64,000 nucleotides of DNA from Chloroflexota bacterium (lineage in GTDB: Bacteria > Chloroflexota > Anaerolineae > Anaerolineales > UBA11579). A model generated the notes under the pieces. That model did not search any database. It saw only the letters and a program-made list of their open reading frames with translations, and was not told where the DNA came from. Below are positions 52,801 through 60,747 of this stretch, one piece after another. How positions within the stretch are numbered: position 1 is the first letter of the stretch; every line of letters begins with the position of its first letter. Both the position numbers and the translations under genes were made by a program. The stretch covers positions 48,597 through 112,596 of the forward strand of contig VRUJ01000007.1 in assembly GCA_019456165.1 (NCBI GenBank), read 5' to 3'.

Positions 52801-53729
52801 CCATCATACAGGGCGACCGCTTGAAGAGCGAATTCCTGGCCAACATGAGCCACGAACTGCGCACTCCGCTAAACTCCATCATTGGATACACTGACGTATT
52901 ATTGATGGGCATGGATGGAGACCTCGATGACGAAACTGTGGTCGATGTTCAAGCCATTCATGACAACGGACAGCACCTGCTGCGCATCATCAATGATATC
53001 CTCGACCTGGCCAAGATCGAAGCTGGCCGCATGACCCTGGAGTTATCCGATGTGGATGTGGCTTCGTTGATCCGCCACGTCGTCAAAGGCAACGCCAGCT
53101 TGTTGGTGAATAAACCCGTAGAGTTCAAAACCGAAGTGCAAGACGGTCTTCCAACCGTCTTCGCGGACCGCGTGCGCCTAAATCAAGTGCTCAATAACCT
53201 GGTTTCCAACGCAGTCAAATTTACTGATCAAGGATCGATAACACTACGAGCCTCTGACAGGAGCGGCATGTTGGAATTACAAGTTGTAGATACCGGCGCA
53301 GGTATGAGTGAAACTGACATGCAATTGATCTTCGAAGAGTTCCAGCAAGCCGATGCCTCCAGCACCCGCGTGGTTGAGGGTACCGGCCTGGGTTTGACCA
53401 TTACCCGCCGATTGGTGCAAATGCACGGCGGCACCATTAAGGTAACCAGCGAACTTGGGAAAGGGTCTATCTTTACCATCCTCTTACCAATGGAAGCCAA
53501 AGTACCCAGCACAATTGTTACCAAGATCAAGAAAGACAGTAAAAGCCTAGCGGCTCCGGTGGCTGTTACTGCGGAAGGTAATGGACAATCAGATACTGGT
53601 AGTCTCGCATCAGGAAATGGCGGCCTTATTAAAAAAGTCACCGATGCGTTGAAAGCAAAAGTAGGCAATGGTAGGAAGAAAAAGGCTTCCAAGGAAATTG
53701 TATCTGAAGATGGAGGCGAGAAAAAGTAA
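49830..53729 (+). CDS. Membrane histidine kinase: Cache, HAMP, two GAF, PAS
   Basis: A 1299-residue sensor kinase. A cytosolic Pro-rich start contains an imperfect direct repeat (QTPAAIPVPQQQAAVD...) and a basic KKKRGKPRKSKK segment. Membrane helices at ~118-140 and ~425-450 flank a ~280-residue extracellular Cache-type domain. HAMP (~455-505), GAF (~530-680), GAF (~700-855) and PAS (~870-985) follow. The HisKA core has FLANMSHELRTPLNSI with His1008, and the ATPase has NQVLNNLVSNAVKF, VDTGAGMSE and GTGLGLTITRRL. All kinase residues are intact. A 75-residue Ser/Lys-rich tail ends the protein. Neighbours are receiver-only proteins, so this is likely the phosphate source of the local signalling set. 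Both GAF domains carry the SELSVPL-type strand common in Chloroflexota kinases. Confidence 0.92.
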   Translation: MTTPETPDMPGPQEDQRRDSMPVPENLPVPEQRTAVDQTPAAIPVPQQQAAVDPTPAAIPKEEPMTVLSELPETPPEKPVKKKRGKPRKSKKESGPGFFARLRTAPSTSIGARLNLSFISISVVPLVLTAVFMGVLAFVQSRTALLADAFDALEAVETLKVGQLTSWISDRKGDIVFASNLVVVKGTAGVNEGLPTIARLKDDPTDPGYIEAYARAEGVLGSFSAEIADGVYEDIMMINLEGEVVFALNPQDVGDDVSAELVFQNGLEQTYVADIGFNVAHGENDLRLATPVTDSLGETVGVLLFEIDIHKFFADLLQERTGLGETGETYLVGQDNLFRSDSRFSADLGVETTLLNPDIPVNTVAANSSLAGEHGTEIIDDYRGLPVLSSWGPVVVQEATDLDEDGVIWAFMAEIDEPEILLPVNSLASTIAIVAVALTITVGIVATFISTRLSAGFTNPVIALTDAAQKFTGGDLTARAPVTTQDEIGTLSTAYNELSERVENLLEDLEARAIEMEASQRVTFAASERTTPEDFLNLLVNLIKDQFDVYHTQLYLTDDAGENAVLTESTGYAGRQLLGRGFSLPLDQASLVATTINSGKSVLVEDVADDPNFAPNPLLPLTKSELVVPLKLEDRILGALDIQDRVAHRFTEDSIPVFESMVEQVAFLFENAELLEQITSQTTALETFAEQLRAAASVANQLGSILNPEQLLNEAVVIMQSRFGLYHVHIYLMNEEETDLAVEAGSGQVGVVLKERRHSIAVDNETSVVAKAARDLSPVIVEDSETYAGYVMNPLLPDTRSELSVPLVAAGKVLGVLDIQDEKPNRFSQEDADTFSTLGGQIATTLQTARVFAEQVATQEELKEREAQFRTLVDYAPEAIVVLDVDAGLFVEVNDNAVEMFGYSKEQFERMSFADISTQNQASGKPSADAIWDYVQTTTAGGAPIFDWRHRKSDGETFTAEIRLVRLPAVGRNLVRGSITDITERKEAEETIIQGDRLKSEFLANMSHELRTPLNSIIGYTDVLLMGMDGDLDDETVVDVQAIHDNGQHLLRIINDILDLAKIEAGRMTLELSDVDVASLIRHVVKGNASLLVNKPVEFKTEVQDGLPTVFADRVRLNQVLNNLVSNAVKFTDQGSITLRASDRSGMLELQVVDTGAGMSETDMQLIFEEFQQADASSTRVVEGTGLGLTITRRLVQMHGGTIKVTSELGKGSIFTILLPMEAKVPSTIVTKIKKDSKSLAAPVAVTAEGNGQSDTGSLASGNGGLIKKVTDALKAKVGNGRKKKASKEIVSEDGGEKK

Positions 53730-53781
53730 GTAGGTATGAGTCGATAGCCATAACAATACACTTTCAATGAATCGGCTTTTT

Positions 53782-53812
53782 GGGGGTTGGAGATATTATG
53801 TCTCCAACCCCC
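53782..53812 (+). other. Strong hairpin without T-tract
   Basis: GGGGGTTGGAGA (53782-53793) pairs perfectly over 12 bp with TCTCCAACCCCC (53801-53812), loop 7 nt, between the kinase stop and the next start. No T-run follows on either strand, so it is not a standard terminator; it may protect or process the message. Confidence 0.5.
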
Positions 53813-53843
53813 GCTATTGGTTTATAGTAACCAGAGGATAAGG

Positions 53844-55946
53844 ATGCCTTCACTATTCAATCAAGCAACTTGTTTGGAATGCGACCAAGAGTTAGAATTT
53901 GGGTTGATTCCTGGAAAATGCCCCGAGTGTGGAAGCACCTGGTTGAATGCAAAATATGATCTAGATTCTCTGCCACCGAACTGGGTTGAACTAATTTCCC
54001 AGAGGCCTACGAATATGTGGCGTTACGAGGAACTACTCCCATTCTCGAATGATCAGAAAATCATATCTATGGGGGAGGGGTGGACGCCATTAAGCCGCGC
54101 AGAGGGATTTGAGCGTGAATTAAGCCTGTTAGAAATTTGGATTAAAGATGAACGCCAACAACCAACAGGGTCTTTCAAAGACCGCCAGGCAGCCAGTGCT
54201 GTGAGGGCGATGAAAGCGAATGGCATCAAGGAGCTAGTGCTGGCATCTACCGGAAACGCTGCTGCCGCGTATGCTGCATACTGCGCGCGCGCAGAAATAA
54301 AATTGTGGGTTTTTCTAACCAGCAGTGTTCCAGCCGAAAAAATGCGAGAGCTGGCTCTGTATGGCGCTGAAGTTGTAAAAATCACCGGGACGTACGACGA
54401 GGCAAAGCAGATCGCCTCTGACTTCGCGGCTCGACGAGGGATTCACGTAGATAATGGAGCGAAGGGGATTCCAAATAAAGAGAGTATGAAGACTGTAGCC
54501 TTCGAGATTGTTGAACAATTAGGCTGGAAAGCTCCTGATTGGTATATTCAGGCAGTATCTGGTGGGTTAGGGCCATTGGGTGTCCTAAAAGGTTTTGAAG
54601 AACTCAAACAAGTTGGTATCATCGACAAAGTGCCAAAATTCGGCTTGGTCCAGGCAGCCGGTTGTGCACCTATGGTTCGTGCTTGGGAGGCGGGTTTGGA
54701 TGAAGCTGAACCTGTAATTCCAGATACTCTTATCACGGTACTTTCAACCGGAAATCCAGGCTTAGCTTATAAAACACTCAAGCATGCCAACGATAAATAT
54801 GGGGGCGCTATGGTAGCAGTAACTGATGGGGAAGCATTCAGGGCAATGCGGCGAACAGCCAGGATTGAGGGTTTTTCAGTTGAACCTGCAGCCAGTGTTG
54901 CCTTCGCAGGCCTGGAAAAACTTGCGAATGATAATTTCATTCAAACCACCGAGTTAGTTGTGGTGAATTGTTCTGGGCATACATTTAGCGCAGAGAAACA
55001 CGCGTTAGAGGATCAATATACTTTTGATTTACAAATCCCGGTAGAAGAAGGCGCTCCACGCAGACCTGAAGGTCTGTCGGCCGCTCTTGCGCAGCTAGAC
55101 GAACAGGTTACGACGATTGCTATTGTAGACGATAACCTGCAATACAGCCGCATGCTGCGCCGTTTATTGCAGCGGCGAAAGAAATACCGCATTTTTGAAG
55201 CACACAATGGTCCTGATGGCATAGACTTGATACGCCAACGGGAACCTGATTTGGTTATGCTCGACCTCACCCTTCCGAAAATGGACGGCTTCTCAATTAT
55301 TGAAGCTCTTAAGCGGGATGAAAAAACCAAAGATATTCCAGTGATGATCATTTCGGGTAAAGATTTAGATTCCGAACAACAAGAGTTCTTGCAGAGCCGC
55401 GCCCAATCAGTCTGGCAGAAGGGGAACTTCAGCAGTGACGAATTGGTAGATTATGTTATTGATGTGCTTGGAGATGATAATATCATTCCACCAAATCCGG
55501 AAGTTAACGTCAGCATCTTTGACGCAAATGAAAAAACAGTGGAAGTGGGTGGCAACAATTTCGATGACCATAACCGACCGCGAATCCTCGTGGTGGATGA
55601 TAATGCGGTAGACGCACGTTTGATGCGCCGCCTTTTTCAAACCCGCCACAATTTTGTGGTTGAGGAAGCTAATTCGGGCGAGAAGGCTTTAGAAATTCTA
55701 AAGGAAACAATTCCAGACCTGATCATTTTGGATTATGTTCTTCCTGGCCTGAATGGGCTGGAATTGTTAGAGGTCCTCCGCCAGAATGATAAGACCAAGG
55801 AAATTCCCGTCATCATCATCTCCGCCAAAGACTTTGAACCTAGCACGCGCGCTGAACTCGCCAATCATGCTGATTCTGTGTGGCCTAAAGCTATGTTAGA
55901 TCGTCGTAGTCTTTTAGAGCGTGTTGAAAATATCCTGACAGAGTGA
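53844..55946 (+). CDS. Threonine-synthase-like PLP enzyme fused to two receiver domains
   Basis: A 700-residue protein. Residues ~10-40 form a zinc ribbon (CLECDQ, CPECGST). Residues ~60-400 are a fold-type II PLP enzyme: GEGWTPL, PTGSFKDRQA with the Schiff-base Lys112, the phosphate/cofactor contact LASTGNAAAAYAAYCAR, VSGGLGPLGVLKG and VLSTGNPGLAYKTL. This is closest to threonine synthase. Residues ~425-550 and ~580-700 are CheY-like receivers with phosphoacceptors Asp474 (MLDLTLPKMDG) and Asp630 (ILDYVLPGLNG), both with downstream Lys. The ATG at 53844 has AGAGGATAAGG upstream; a longer reading would start inside the strong hairpin. A biosynthetic enzyme under direct receiver control would be unusual. 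The reaction, threonine from phosphohomoserine, is inferred. Confidence 0.82.
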   Translation: MPSLFNQATCLECDQELEFGLIPGKCPECGSTWLNAKYDLDSLPPNWVELISQRPTNMWRYEELLPFSNDQKIISMGEGWTPLSRAEGFERELSLLEIWIKDERQQPTGSFKDRQAASAVRAMKANGIKELVLASTGNAAAAYAAYCARAEIKLWVFLTSSVPAEKMRELALYGAEVVKITGTYDEAKQIASDFAARRGIHVDNGAKGIPNKESMKTVAFEIVEQLGWKAPDWYIQAVSGGLGPLGVLKGFEELKQVGIIDKVPKFGLVQAAGCAPMVRAWEAGLDEAEPVIPDTLITVLSTGNPGLAYKTLKHANDKYGGAMVAVTDGEAFRAMRRTARIEGFSVEPAASVAFAGLEKLANDNFIQTTELVVVNCSGHTFSAEKHALEDQYTFDLQIPVEEGAPRRPEGLSAALAQLDEQVTTIAIVDDNLQYSRMLRRLLQRRKKYRIFEAHNGPDGIDLIRQREPDLVMLDLTLPKMDGFSIIEALKRDEKTKDIPVMIISGKDLDSEQQEFLQSRAQSVWQKGNFSSDELVDYVIDVLGDDNIIPPNPEVNVSIFDANEKTVEVGGNNFDDHNRPRILVVDDNAVDARLMRRLFQTRHNFVVEEANSGEKALEILKETIPDLIILDYVLPGLNGLELLEVLRQNDKTKEIPVIIISAKDFEPSTRAELANHADSVWPKAMLDRRSLLERVENILTE

Positions 55947-56321
55947 ATGGCAATGGATAATAATACTGTTTTGTATATTGAAAAAGATTATCATAACCGT
56001 CGTTTTGTTCGCAAAATCCTCAATTCGAGGGGATTCGAGGCGCTAGAAGCCGAAGACGGTGTCATTGGGTTTGATATGATAAATGATCTCCATCCTACAA
56101 TGGTGCTAATCGAAATGAATTTGCCTGGTATGGATGGTTTGGAAGTTGTAAAAAGAATGAAATTAAAAGAAGAGGTGTGTACGATCCCAGTGATCGCCTT
56201 AACTGCATCAAATATGCCAGGTGATCGAGAGCGCTTTATTGATGCGGGTTGTGATGATTACCTATTCAAGCCTGTCCGGGCTCCAGATTTAGTTAGTATG
56301 GTGTTGAATTATGAGCAATAA
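55947..56321 (+). CDS. Single receiver domain with Glu at the phosphoacceptor site
   Basis: A 124-residue CheY-like protein that starts directly after the previous stop codon. It has VLYIEKDYHN, the acceptor region MVLIEMNLPGMDG, LTAS and Lys in YLFKPVR. The residue normally phosphorylated is Glu56, while the sister gene has Asp54 in LLDIALPGMDG. Glu at this site often mimics the phosphorylated state, so it may be constitutively 'on' or a binding decoy. The acidic pocket is also altered (EKD for EDN). It overlaps the sister gene by 11 bp. No output domain. Confidence 0.85.
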   Translation: MAMDNNTVLYIEKDYHNRRFVRKILNSRGFEALEAEDGVIGFDMINDLHPTMVLIEMNLPGMDGLEVVKRMKLKEEVCTIPVIALTASNMPGDRERFIDAGCDDYLFKPVRAPDLVSMVLNYEQ

Positions 56322-56694
56322 AACAGTCTTATATATCGAAGATAATTTTCATAACCGCCGTATCGTCCGAAAAATTCTAGGTTCGCGCGGTTATAAAGTA
56401 ATCGAAGCCGAGGATGGTATATCTGGGTTTAATATGATTGGCCACCTAAGACCACCGCTTGTACTCCTAGATATTGCACTTCCAGGCATGGATGGATTGG
56501 AAATCGTTCAAAGGGTTAAAGCAGACGAGGAATTACGCTTAACACCTGTTATTGCTCTTACGGCGTCTGCAATGCGGGGTGACCGCGAACGTTTCCTTGA
56601 AGCTGGGTGCGATGATTATCTCTCTAAGCCTGTAAGAGCATTAGAATTAATTGAATTGGTAGACGGCTATTTCAACGGGGTGAATGGTGGTTGA
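56311..56694 (+). CDS. Single receiver-domain response regulator
   Basis: A 127-residue CheY-like receiver with all key residues: acidic pair in YIEDNFHN, Asp54 in LLDIALPGMDG, Thr in ALTASAM and Lys in YLSKPVR. It is closely similar along its length to the gene upstream (HNRR, ILxSRGxxxxEAEDG, GDRERFxxAGCDDYL), evidence of recent tandem duplication. It is the last gene of the signalling operon and is followed by a terminator. Confidence 0.88.
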   Translation: MSNKTVLYIEDNFHNRRIVRKILGSRGYKVIEAEDGISGFNMIGHLRPPLVLLDIALPGMDGLEIVQRVKADEELRLTPVIALTASAMRGDRERFLEAGCDDYLSKPVRALELIELVDGYFNGVNGG

Positions 56695-56724
56695 TTTTCA
56701 ATAATAGCATTATCTATTTTTATT

Positions 56725-56766
56725 AAAGCATCTCAATGGTATCATGACATTGAGATGCTTTTTTTT
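56725..56766 (+). terminator. Terminator of the signalling operon
   Basis: Perfect 14-bp stem AAAGCATCTCAATG (56725-56738) / CATTGAGATGCTTT (56748-56761), 9-nt loop, then T-run. Confidence 0.92.
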
Positions 56767-56875
56767 ATGCTCAAAACATATATTAATATAACAGAAAATA
56801 TGGATTACATGATAAACTATTTTGTGGTTTTAGTATTGGAATAATTATGTTCTCAAAGAGAAAGGTTTTATTAGG

Positions 56876-59287
56876 ATGGTAGTTGAGAAAACAAAAAAGA
56901 ACCAAATTAGGATTACCAAAAAAGAAGTATTAAAAGATTATAAACTGGCGTATAAGAGCAGACAAGCCAGTCTTATTGGAAGGCGGGAAGTATTAAGTGG
57001 AAAAGCAAAATTTGGTATCTTTGGTGATGGAAAAGAAATAGCCCAGATCGCAATGGCGAAAGCATTCCAAAAAGGTGATTTTCGGTCCGGGTACTATCGC
57101 GACCAAACTTTCATGTTTGCCCTCGGAATCCATAGTATCCAGGAATTTTTCGCTCAATTATTCGCCCATACCGACCTGGAATCCGAACCAGCTTCTGGGG
57201 GGAGAATGATGAATGCACATTTTGCTACTCGCAGTTTGAATTTGGATGGTAGTTGGAAGAACCTTAGCAAGATGTTCAACTCTTCGGCTGACATTTCTCC
57301 AACAGCTAGCCAAATGCCGCGGATGGTTGGATTGTCCTATGCATCGAAGATATATCGGGGAGTTGAAGCGCTCAAGGATATGACACAGTTTTCGAATAAA
57401 GGCAACGAAGTTACTTTTGGCACTATCGGAAACGCGAGTTGTGCAGAAGGTATGTTTTGGGAGACAGTCAATGCGGTTGGTGTTTTGAAAGCCCCGATGG
57501 TATTATCAATTTGGGATGATGGATACGGCATCTCAGTCCCAAATGAATATCAAATAACCAAAGATCTCTCAGCACTACTTTCAGGATTCCAGCGGGAGCC
57601 AGGCACCGATAAGGGGTACGATTTATACACTGTAAAAGCCTGGGATTACCTAACCCTTATTGAAACGTATTTGAAAGCGGCCAAAACTGCGCGCCAAGAT
57701 CATATTCCTGCGATCATACACGTGATAGAAGTTACACAACCTCAGGGGCACTCGACATCTGGAAGTCACGAACGATATAAATCAGAAAAACGATTGGAAT
57801 GGGAATTAGAATTCGACTGCATGAAGATATTCCGCGAGTGGATCATCGATCAGGGATTGGCGTCTGACGGTGAATTGCATGATATTGAAGAATTAGAAAG
57901 AAAATCCGTGGAAGATATTCGAAAGGTAGCCTGGGAGGAATATAAAACCCCAATTCGTTCTGAAATCACTGAATTCGGTGAAATCCTTGATGAAATCGCA
58001 ACCGTCATACCAAATGGTAACGGTTTAATTGGAATCAAAAAAAAATTAGCAAATTTACATAATCCAGTTCGGCAGGATATTATGGTGGCTGTAAGAGATG
58101 CATTATTCTCTTTGCGCGGTGTTGATAATCCGACTAAACAAGTACTTATTCAGTGGAAACAGAAAATGAATAACCTCAGTGAGGAGCGTATTAGTTCCAA
58201 TTTGTACAGCACTTCTTTGGAAGCGGCGTCAAGGGTACCCGAAGTTAAATCAGTGTATTCTGATAATTCAGAAATTGTTAATGGCTTCGAAGTACTCAAA
58301 CGAGGTTTTGACGCCATGCTTGGGCGAGATGCTCGTGTGATTGCGTTTGGCGAGGATTTAGGATACCTTGGTGGAGTCAATCAAGGGTTTTCTGGACTCC
58401 AAGAAAAATATGGTGAATTGCGAGTTACCGATACCGGTATTCGTGAGACTACAATCATCGGACAGGCTATAGGTATGGCCATGCGAGGCCTAAAACCGAT
58501 AGCCGAACTTCAATATCTGGATTATGTATTATACGGTTTACAAATAATGTCAGATGACCTGGCGACCTTAAGCTGGCGCACCAAAGGCGGGCAAAAAGCG
58601 CCGGTAATCATTCGGACTCGTGGGCACAGGTTAGAAGGGGTTTGGCATTCGGGTTCTCCCATGGCTGGGTTAATTCATTTGGTAAGAGGCATGCATGTCT
58701 TGGTACCAAGAAATATGGTCCAGGCGGTTGGATTTTATAACACATTATTACTTTCTGATGAACCTGGAATTGTGGTTGAAGTGTTGAACGGCTACCGATT
58801 AAAAGAAAAATTACCTGATAATATTGGAGATTTTACTTTACCTTTAGGTGTGCCTGAGGTGATTCGCGAAGGAAAAGATTTAACCGTAGTGACCTACGGT
58901 CCTTTGTGCAGGATTGCAGGCGAAGCTGCCGATCTACTTGATGAATTGGACATCCACATAGAGATCATAGATGTTCAATCATTACTTCCGTTTGACATTC
59001 ACGGTCAGATAATTGAGTCACTTAAGAAGACCAACCGAATTATCTTTTTGGACGAAGATGTACCTGGGGGGGCTTCGGCATATATGCTGCAAGAAGTAAT
59101 TGAAAAACAAGGTGGTTATTATTGGTTAGATTCGGAACCTCGCACCCTTTCTGCAAAAGAGCACAGACCGGCTTATGGAACTGACGGAAATTACTGGTCA
59201 AAACCCAATGTTGAACAGATTCTCGAAACGGTTTATGAAATCATACGTGAAGTTGAACCTGGAAGCTACCCAAGAATTTTCAATTAA
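56876..59287 (+). CDS. Fused alpha-beta 2-oxoacid dehydrogenase E1 component
   Basis: An 803-residue TPP enzyme. Residues ~1-340 are the E1-alpha part (YYRDQTFMFALG, GTIGNASCAEGMFWETVNAV, IWDDGYGISVP). Residues ~470-800 are the E1-beta part (GEDLGYLGGVNQGFSGLQEKYG, RVTDTGIRETTIIGQAIG, HSGSPMAGLIHLVRGMHVLVP, FLDEDVPGGAS). The order and length match the fused branched-chain oxoacid dehydrogenase E1 of several phyla. A ~100-residue helical linker separates them. The enzyme decarboxylates a 2-oxoacid and passes the acyl group to a lipoyl-E2, which is not in the window. AAAGG lies ~10 nt before the ATG. It may share substrates with the ferredoxin-linked Kor enzyme, but uses NAD through E3. Confidence 0.9.
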   Translation: MVVEKTKKNQIRITKKEVLKDYKLAYKSRQASLIGRREVLSGKAKFGIFGDGKEIAQIAMAKAFQKGDFRSGYYRDQTFMFALGIHSIQEFFAQLFAHTDLESEPASGGRMMNAHFATRSLNLDGSWKNLSKMFNSSADISPTASQMPRMVGLSYASKIYRGVEALKDMTQFSNKGNEVTFGTIGNASCAEGMFWETVNAVGVLKAPMVLSIWDDGYGISVPNEYQITKDLSALLSGFQREPGTDKGYDLYTVKAWDYLTLIETYLKAAKTARQDHIPAIIHVIEVTQPQGHSTSGSHERYKSEKRLEWELEFDCMKIFREWIIDQGLASDGELHDIEELERKSVEDIRKVAWEEYKTPIRSEITEFGEILDEIATVIPNGNGLIGIKKKLANLHNPVRQDIMVAVRDALFSLRGVDNPTKQVLIQWKQKMNNLSEERISSNLYSTSLEAASRVPEVKSVYSDNSEIVNGFEVLKRGFDAMLGRDARVIAFGEDLGYLGGVNQGFSGLQEKYGELRVTDTGIRETTIIGQAIGMAMRGLKPIAELQYLDYVLYGLQIMSDDLATLSWRTKGGQKAPVIIRTRGHRLEGVWHSGSPMAGLIHLVRGMHVLVPRNMVQAVGFYNTLLLSDEPGIVVEVLNGYRLKEKLPDNIGDFTLPLGVPEVIREGKDLTVVTYGPLCRIAGEAADLLDELDIHIEIIDVQSLLPFDIHGQIIESLKKTNRIIFLDEDVPGGASAYMLQEVIEKQGGYYWLDSEPRTLSAKEHRPAYGTDGNYWSKPNVEQILETVYEIIREVEPGSYPRIFN

Positions 59288-59289
59288 AA

Positions 59290-59781
59290 ATGCTCATGTC
59301 TGAAACGCCGAGCAATCAGGAGGGAGGTTTGTGGGTAGGTTTATTGGTAATCGCCATGGGTGGGTTTATTATTCTGGTTTCCGCAGATATCATTCCATCA
59401 GACGATTCTTCTTTTAACGCCCCGCGATGGATTTCTTGCATGGCTGGAGTTGCTTTCTTCTCAGCAGGTGTAATTTTATTATTGCGCGATTATCGCTTTG
59501 CATTCTTTCGCGACACATTAATTTTTCGATTATTACAATTCATTGTCATAGGTGCGTTACTAACTGCGTTTGGCATTATTCCTACCTGGATTGCGTTCGG
59601 TCCTGGAGAACGGGAGTTTAGTGGAGGTATTTCAATTCCATTTATCTCTGGAACAACTAATCAAGGTGAGGTGTCAGGTCGTGTGGTTTTCGGTTGTGGA
59701 GCCATCATAATTGACGCCATTGCACTTGGATATTGGATTACAGGATTGAGACGATTGATAATAAAACAAGATATCGAATAA
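59290..59781 (+). CDS. Small integral membrane protein
   Basis: A 163-residue protein with four hydrophobic segments (LWVGLLVIAMGGFIILVSA, ISCMAGVAFFSAGVILLL, LLQFIVIGALLTAFGIIP, VVFGCGAIIIDAIALGYW). There is no recognised domain; a Gly-rich loop with ISIPFISGTTNQG lies between the third and fourth. It starts 2 nt after the E1 stop, on the same strand, so it is probably co-expressed. A second in-frame ATG lies two codons in. Unknown function. Confidence 0.65.
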   Translation: MLMSETPSNQEGGLWVGLLVIAMGGFIILVSADIIPSDDSSFNAPRWISCMAGVAFFSAGVILLLRDYRFAFFRDTLIFRLLQFIVIGALLTAFGIIPTWIAFGPGEREFSGGISIPFISGTTNQGEVSGRVVFGCGAIIIDAIALGYWITGLRRLIIKQDIE

Positions 59782-59817
59782 TGCCATGAGACACTAATTG
59801 AGATCTAGGAGTTTGTA

Positions 59818-60690
59818 ATGTCAAGTATAGATGTAAGTCAAGTATTGGGTTATGAATTTGAGCCCCGCACATTTACATATTCGCCAAGAGATGCTTGCCT
59901 TTATGCCTTGGGGATTGGAGCAGGCCAAGATCCACTAGACCAGGGTGATTTGCAGTTTGTTTATGAACTATTTTCGGGTGGCTTCAAGGTAATACCAACA
60001 TTTAGCGTGAATTTTGCATTTGGCTTTTTAACGAAAATATTAGCAATTCCGGGAATAGATTTTAACCCTATGATGTTATTACACGGAGAGCATTACTTTG
60101 AACGGATTAATAATTTGCCTCCTGAAGCTACGATCACAAATTATGCGAAGATAGCCAAAGTTTACGATAAAGGATCTGGGGCGGTTTTGATCATTGAAGC
60201 AAATAGCATGGATGAGAGCGGTAACAAATTAGCAATAAATGAATATACAATTTTTATTAGAGGGTTAGGCGGGTTTGGCGGAGACAGGGGACCTTCCAGC
60301 AAAACCAGTTTACCACCTGAACGTGAACCGGATGCGATCCATAAAGATACAACATTGGCCAATCAGGCATTACTTTACAGATTATCTGGAGATAAGAATC
60401 CTTTGCATGCAGATCCGGAAATGGCGGCGATGGGTGGATATGAACGTCCAATTTTACACGGATTATGTACCTTTGGATTTGCTGCGCGCGCAGTAATAAG
60501 GCATTTCTGTAATAACGAGGTGGAAAAATTTCGGAGTATGCGAGTTAGATTTTCCAAACATGTTTTTCCAGGCGAAACGCTAATCACAGAGATGTGGAAG
60601 GTAAGCGATCACCGAGTTGTTATTAAATGCAGGGTTGATGAGAGAAATGTGGATGTACTTACGAACGCAGTGGTTAAAATAGGAGAATAG
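59818..60690 (+). CDS. MaoC-family 2-enoyl-CoA hydratase
   Basis: A 290-residue double hot-dog protein. The C-terminal half has the hydratase-2 signature YRLSGDKNPLHADPEMA followed by GYERPILHGLCTFGFAARAV; the Asp/His pair is the catalytic dyad. The N-terminal half (YEFEPRTFTYSPRDACLYALGIGAG) matches the inactive first domain of eukaryotic MFE-type hydratase. It should hydrate trans-2-enoyl-CoA to (R)-3-hydroxyacyl-CoA. GGAG precedes the ATG. Next to the branched-chain-type E1 it could serve branched or fatty acyl-CoA breakdown. Confidence 0.87.
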   Translation: MSSIDVSQVLGYEFEPRTFTYSPRDACLYALGIGAGQDPLDQGDLQFVYELFSGGFKVIPTFSVNFAFGFLTKILAIPGIDFNPMMLLHGEHYFERINNLPPEATITNYAKIAKVYDKGSGAVLIIEANSMDESGNKLAINEYTIFIRGLGGFGGDRGPSSKTSLPPEREPDAIHKDTTLANQALLYRLSGDKNPLHADPEMAAMGGYERPILHGLCTFGFAARAVIRHFCNNEVEKFRSMRVRFSKHVFPGETLITEMWKVSDHRVVIKCRVDERNVDVLTNAVVKIGE

Positions 60691-60747
60691 AATGGAAAAT
60701 AAAAGTAATCCGGTGGTTATTATTATTTTAGAAAGGAAGGTCTTGGG

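Noticed and set aside
53782-53812. Intrinsic terminator after the large kinase
   Set aside because: The stem is strong but no T-tract follows on either strand.
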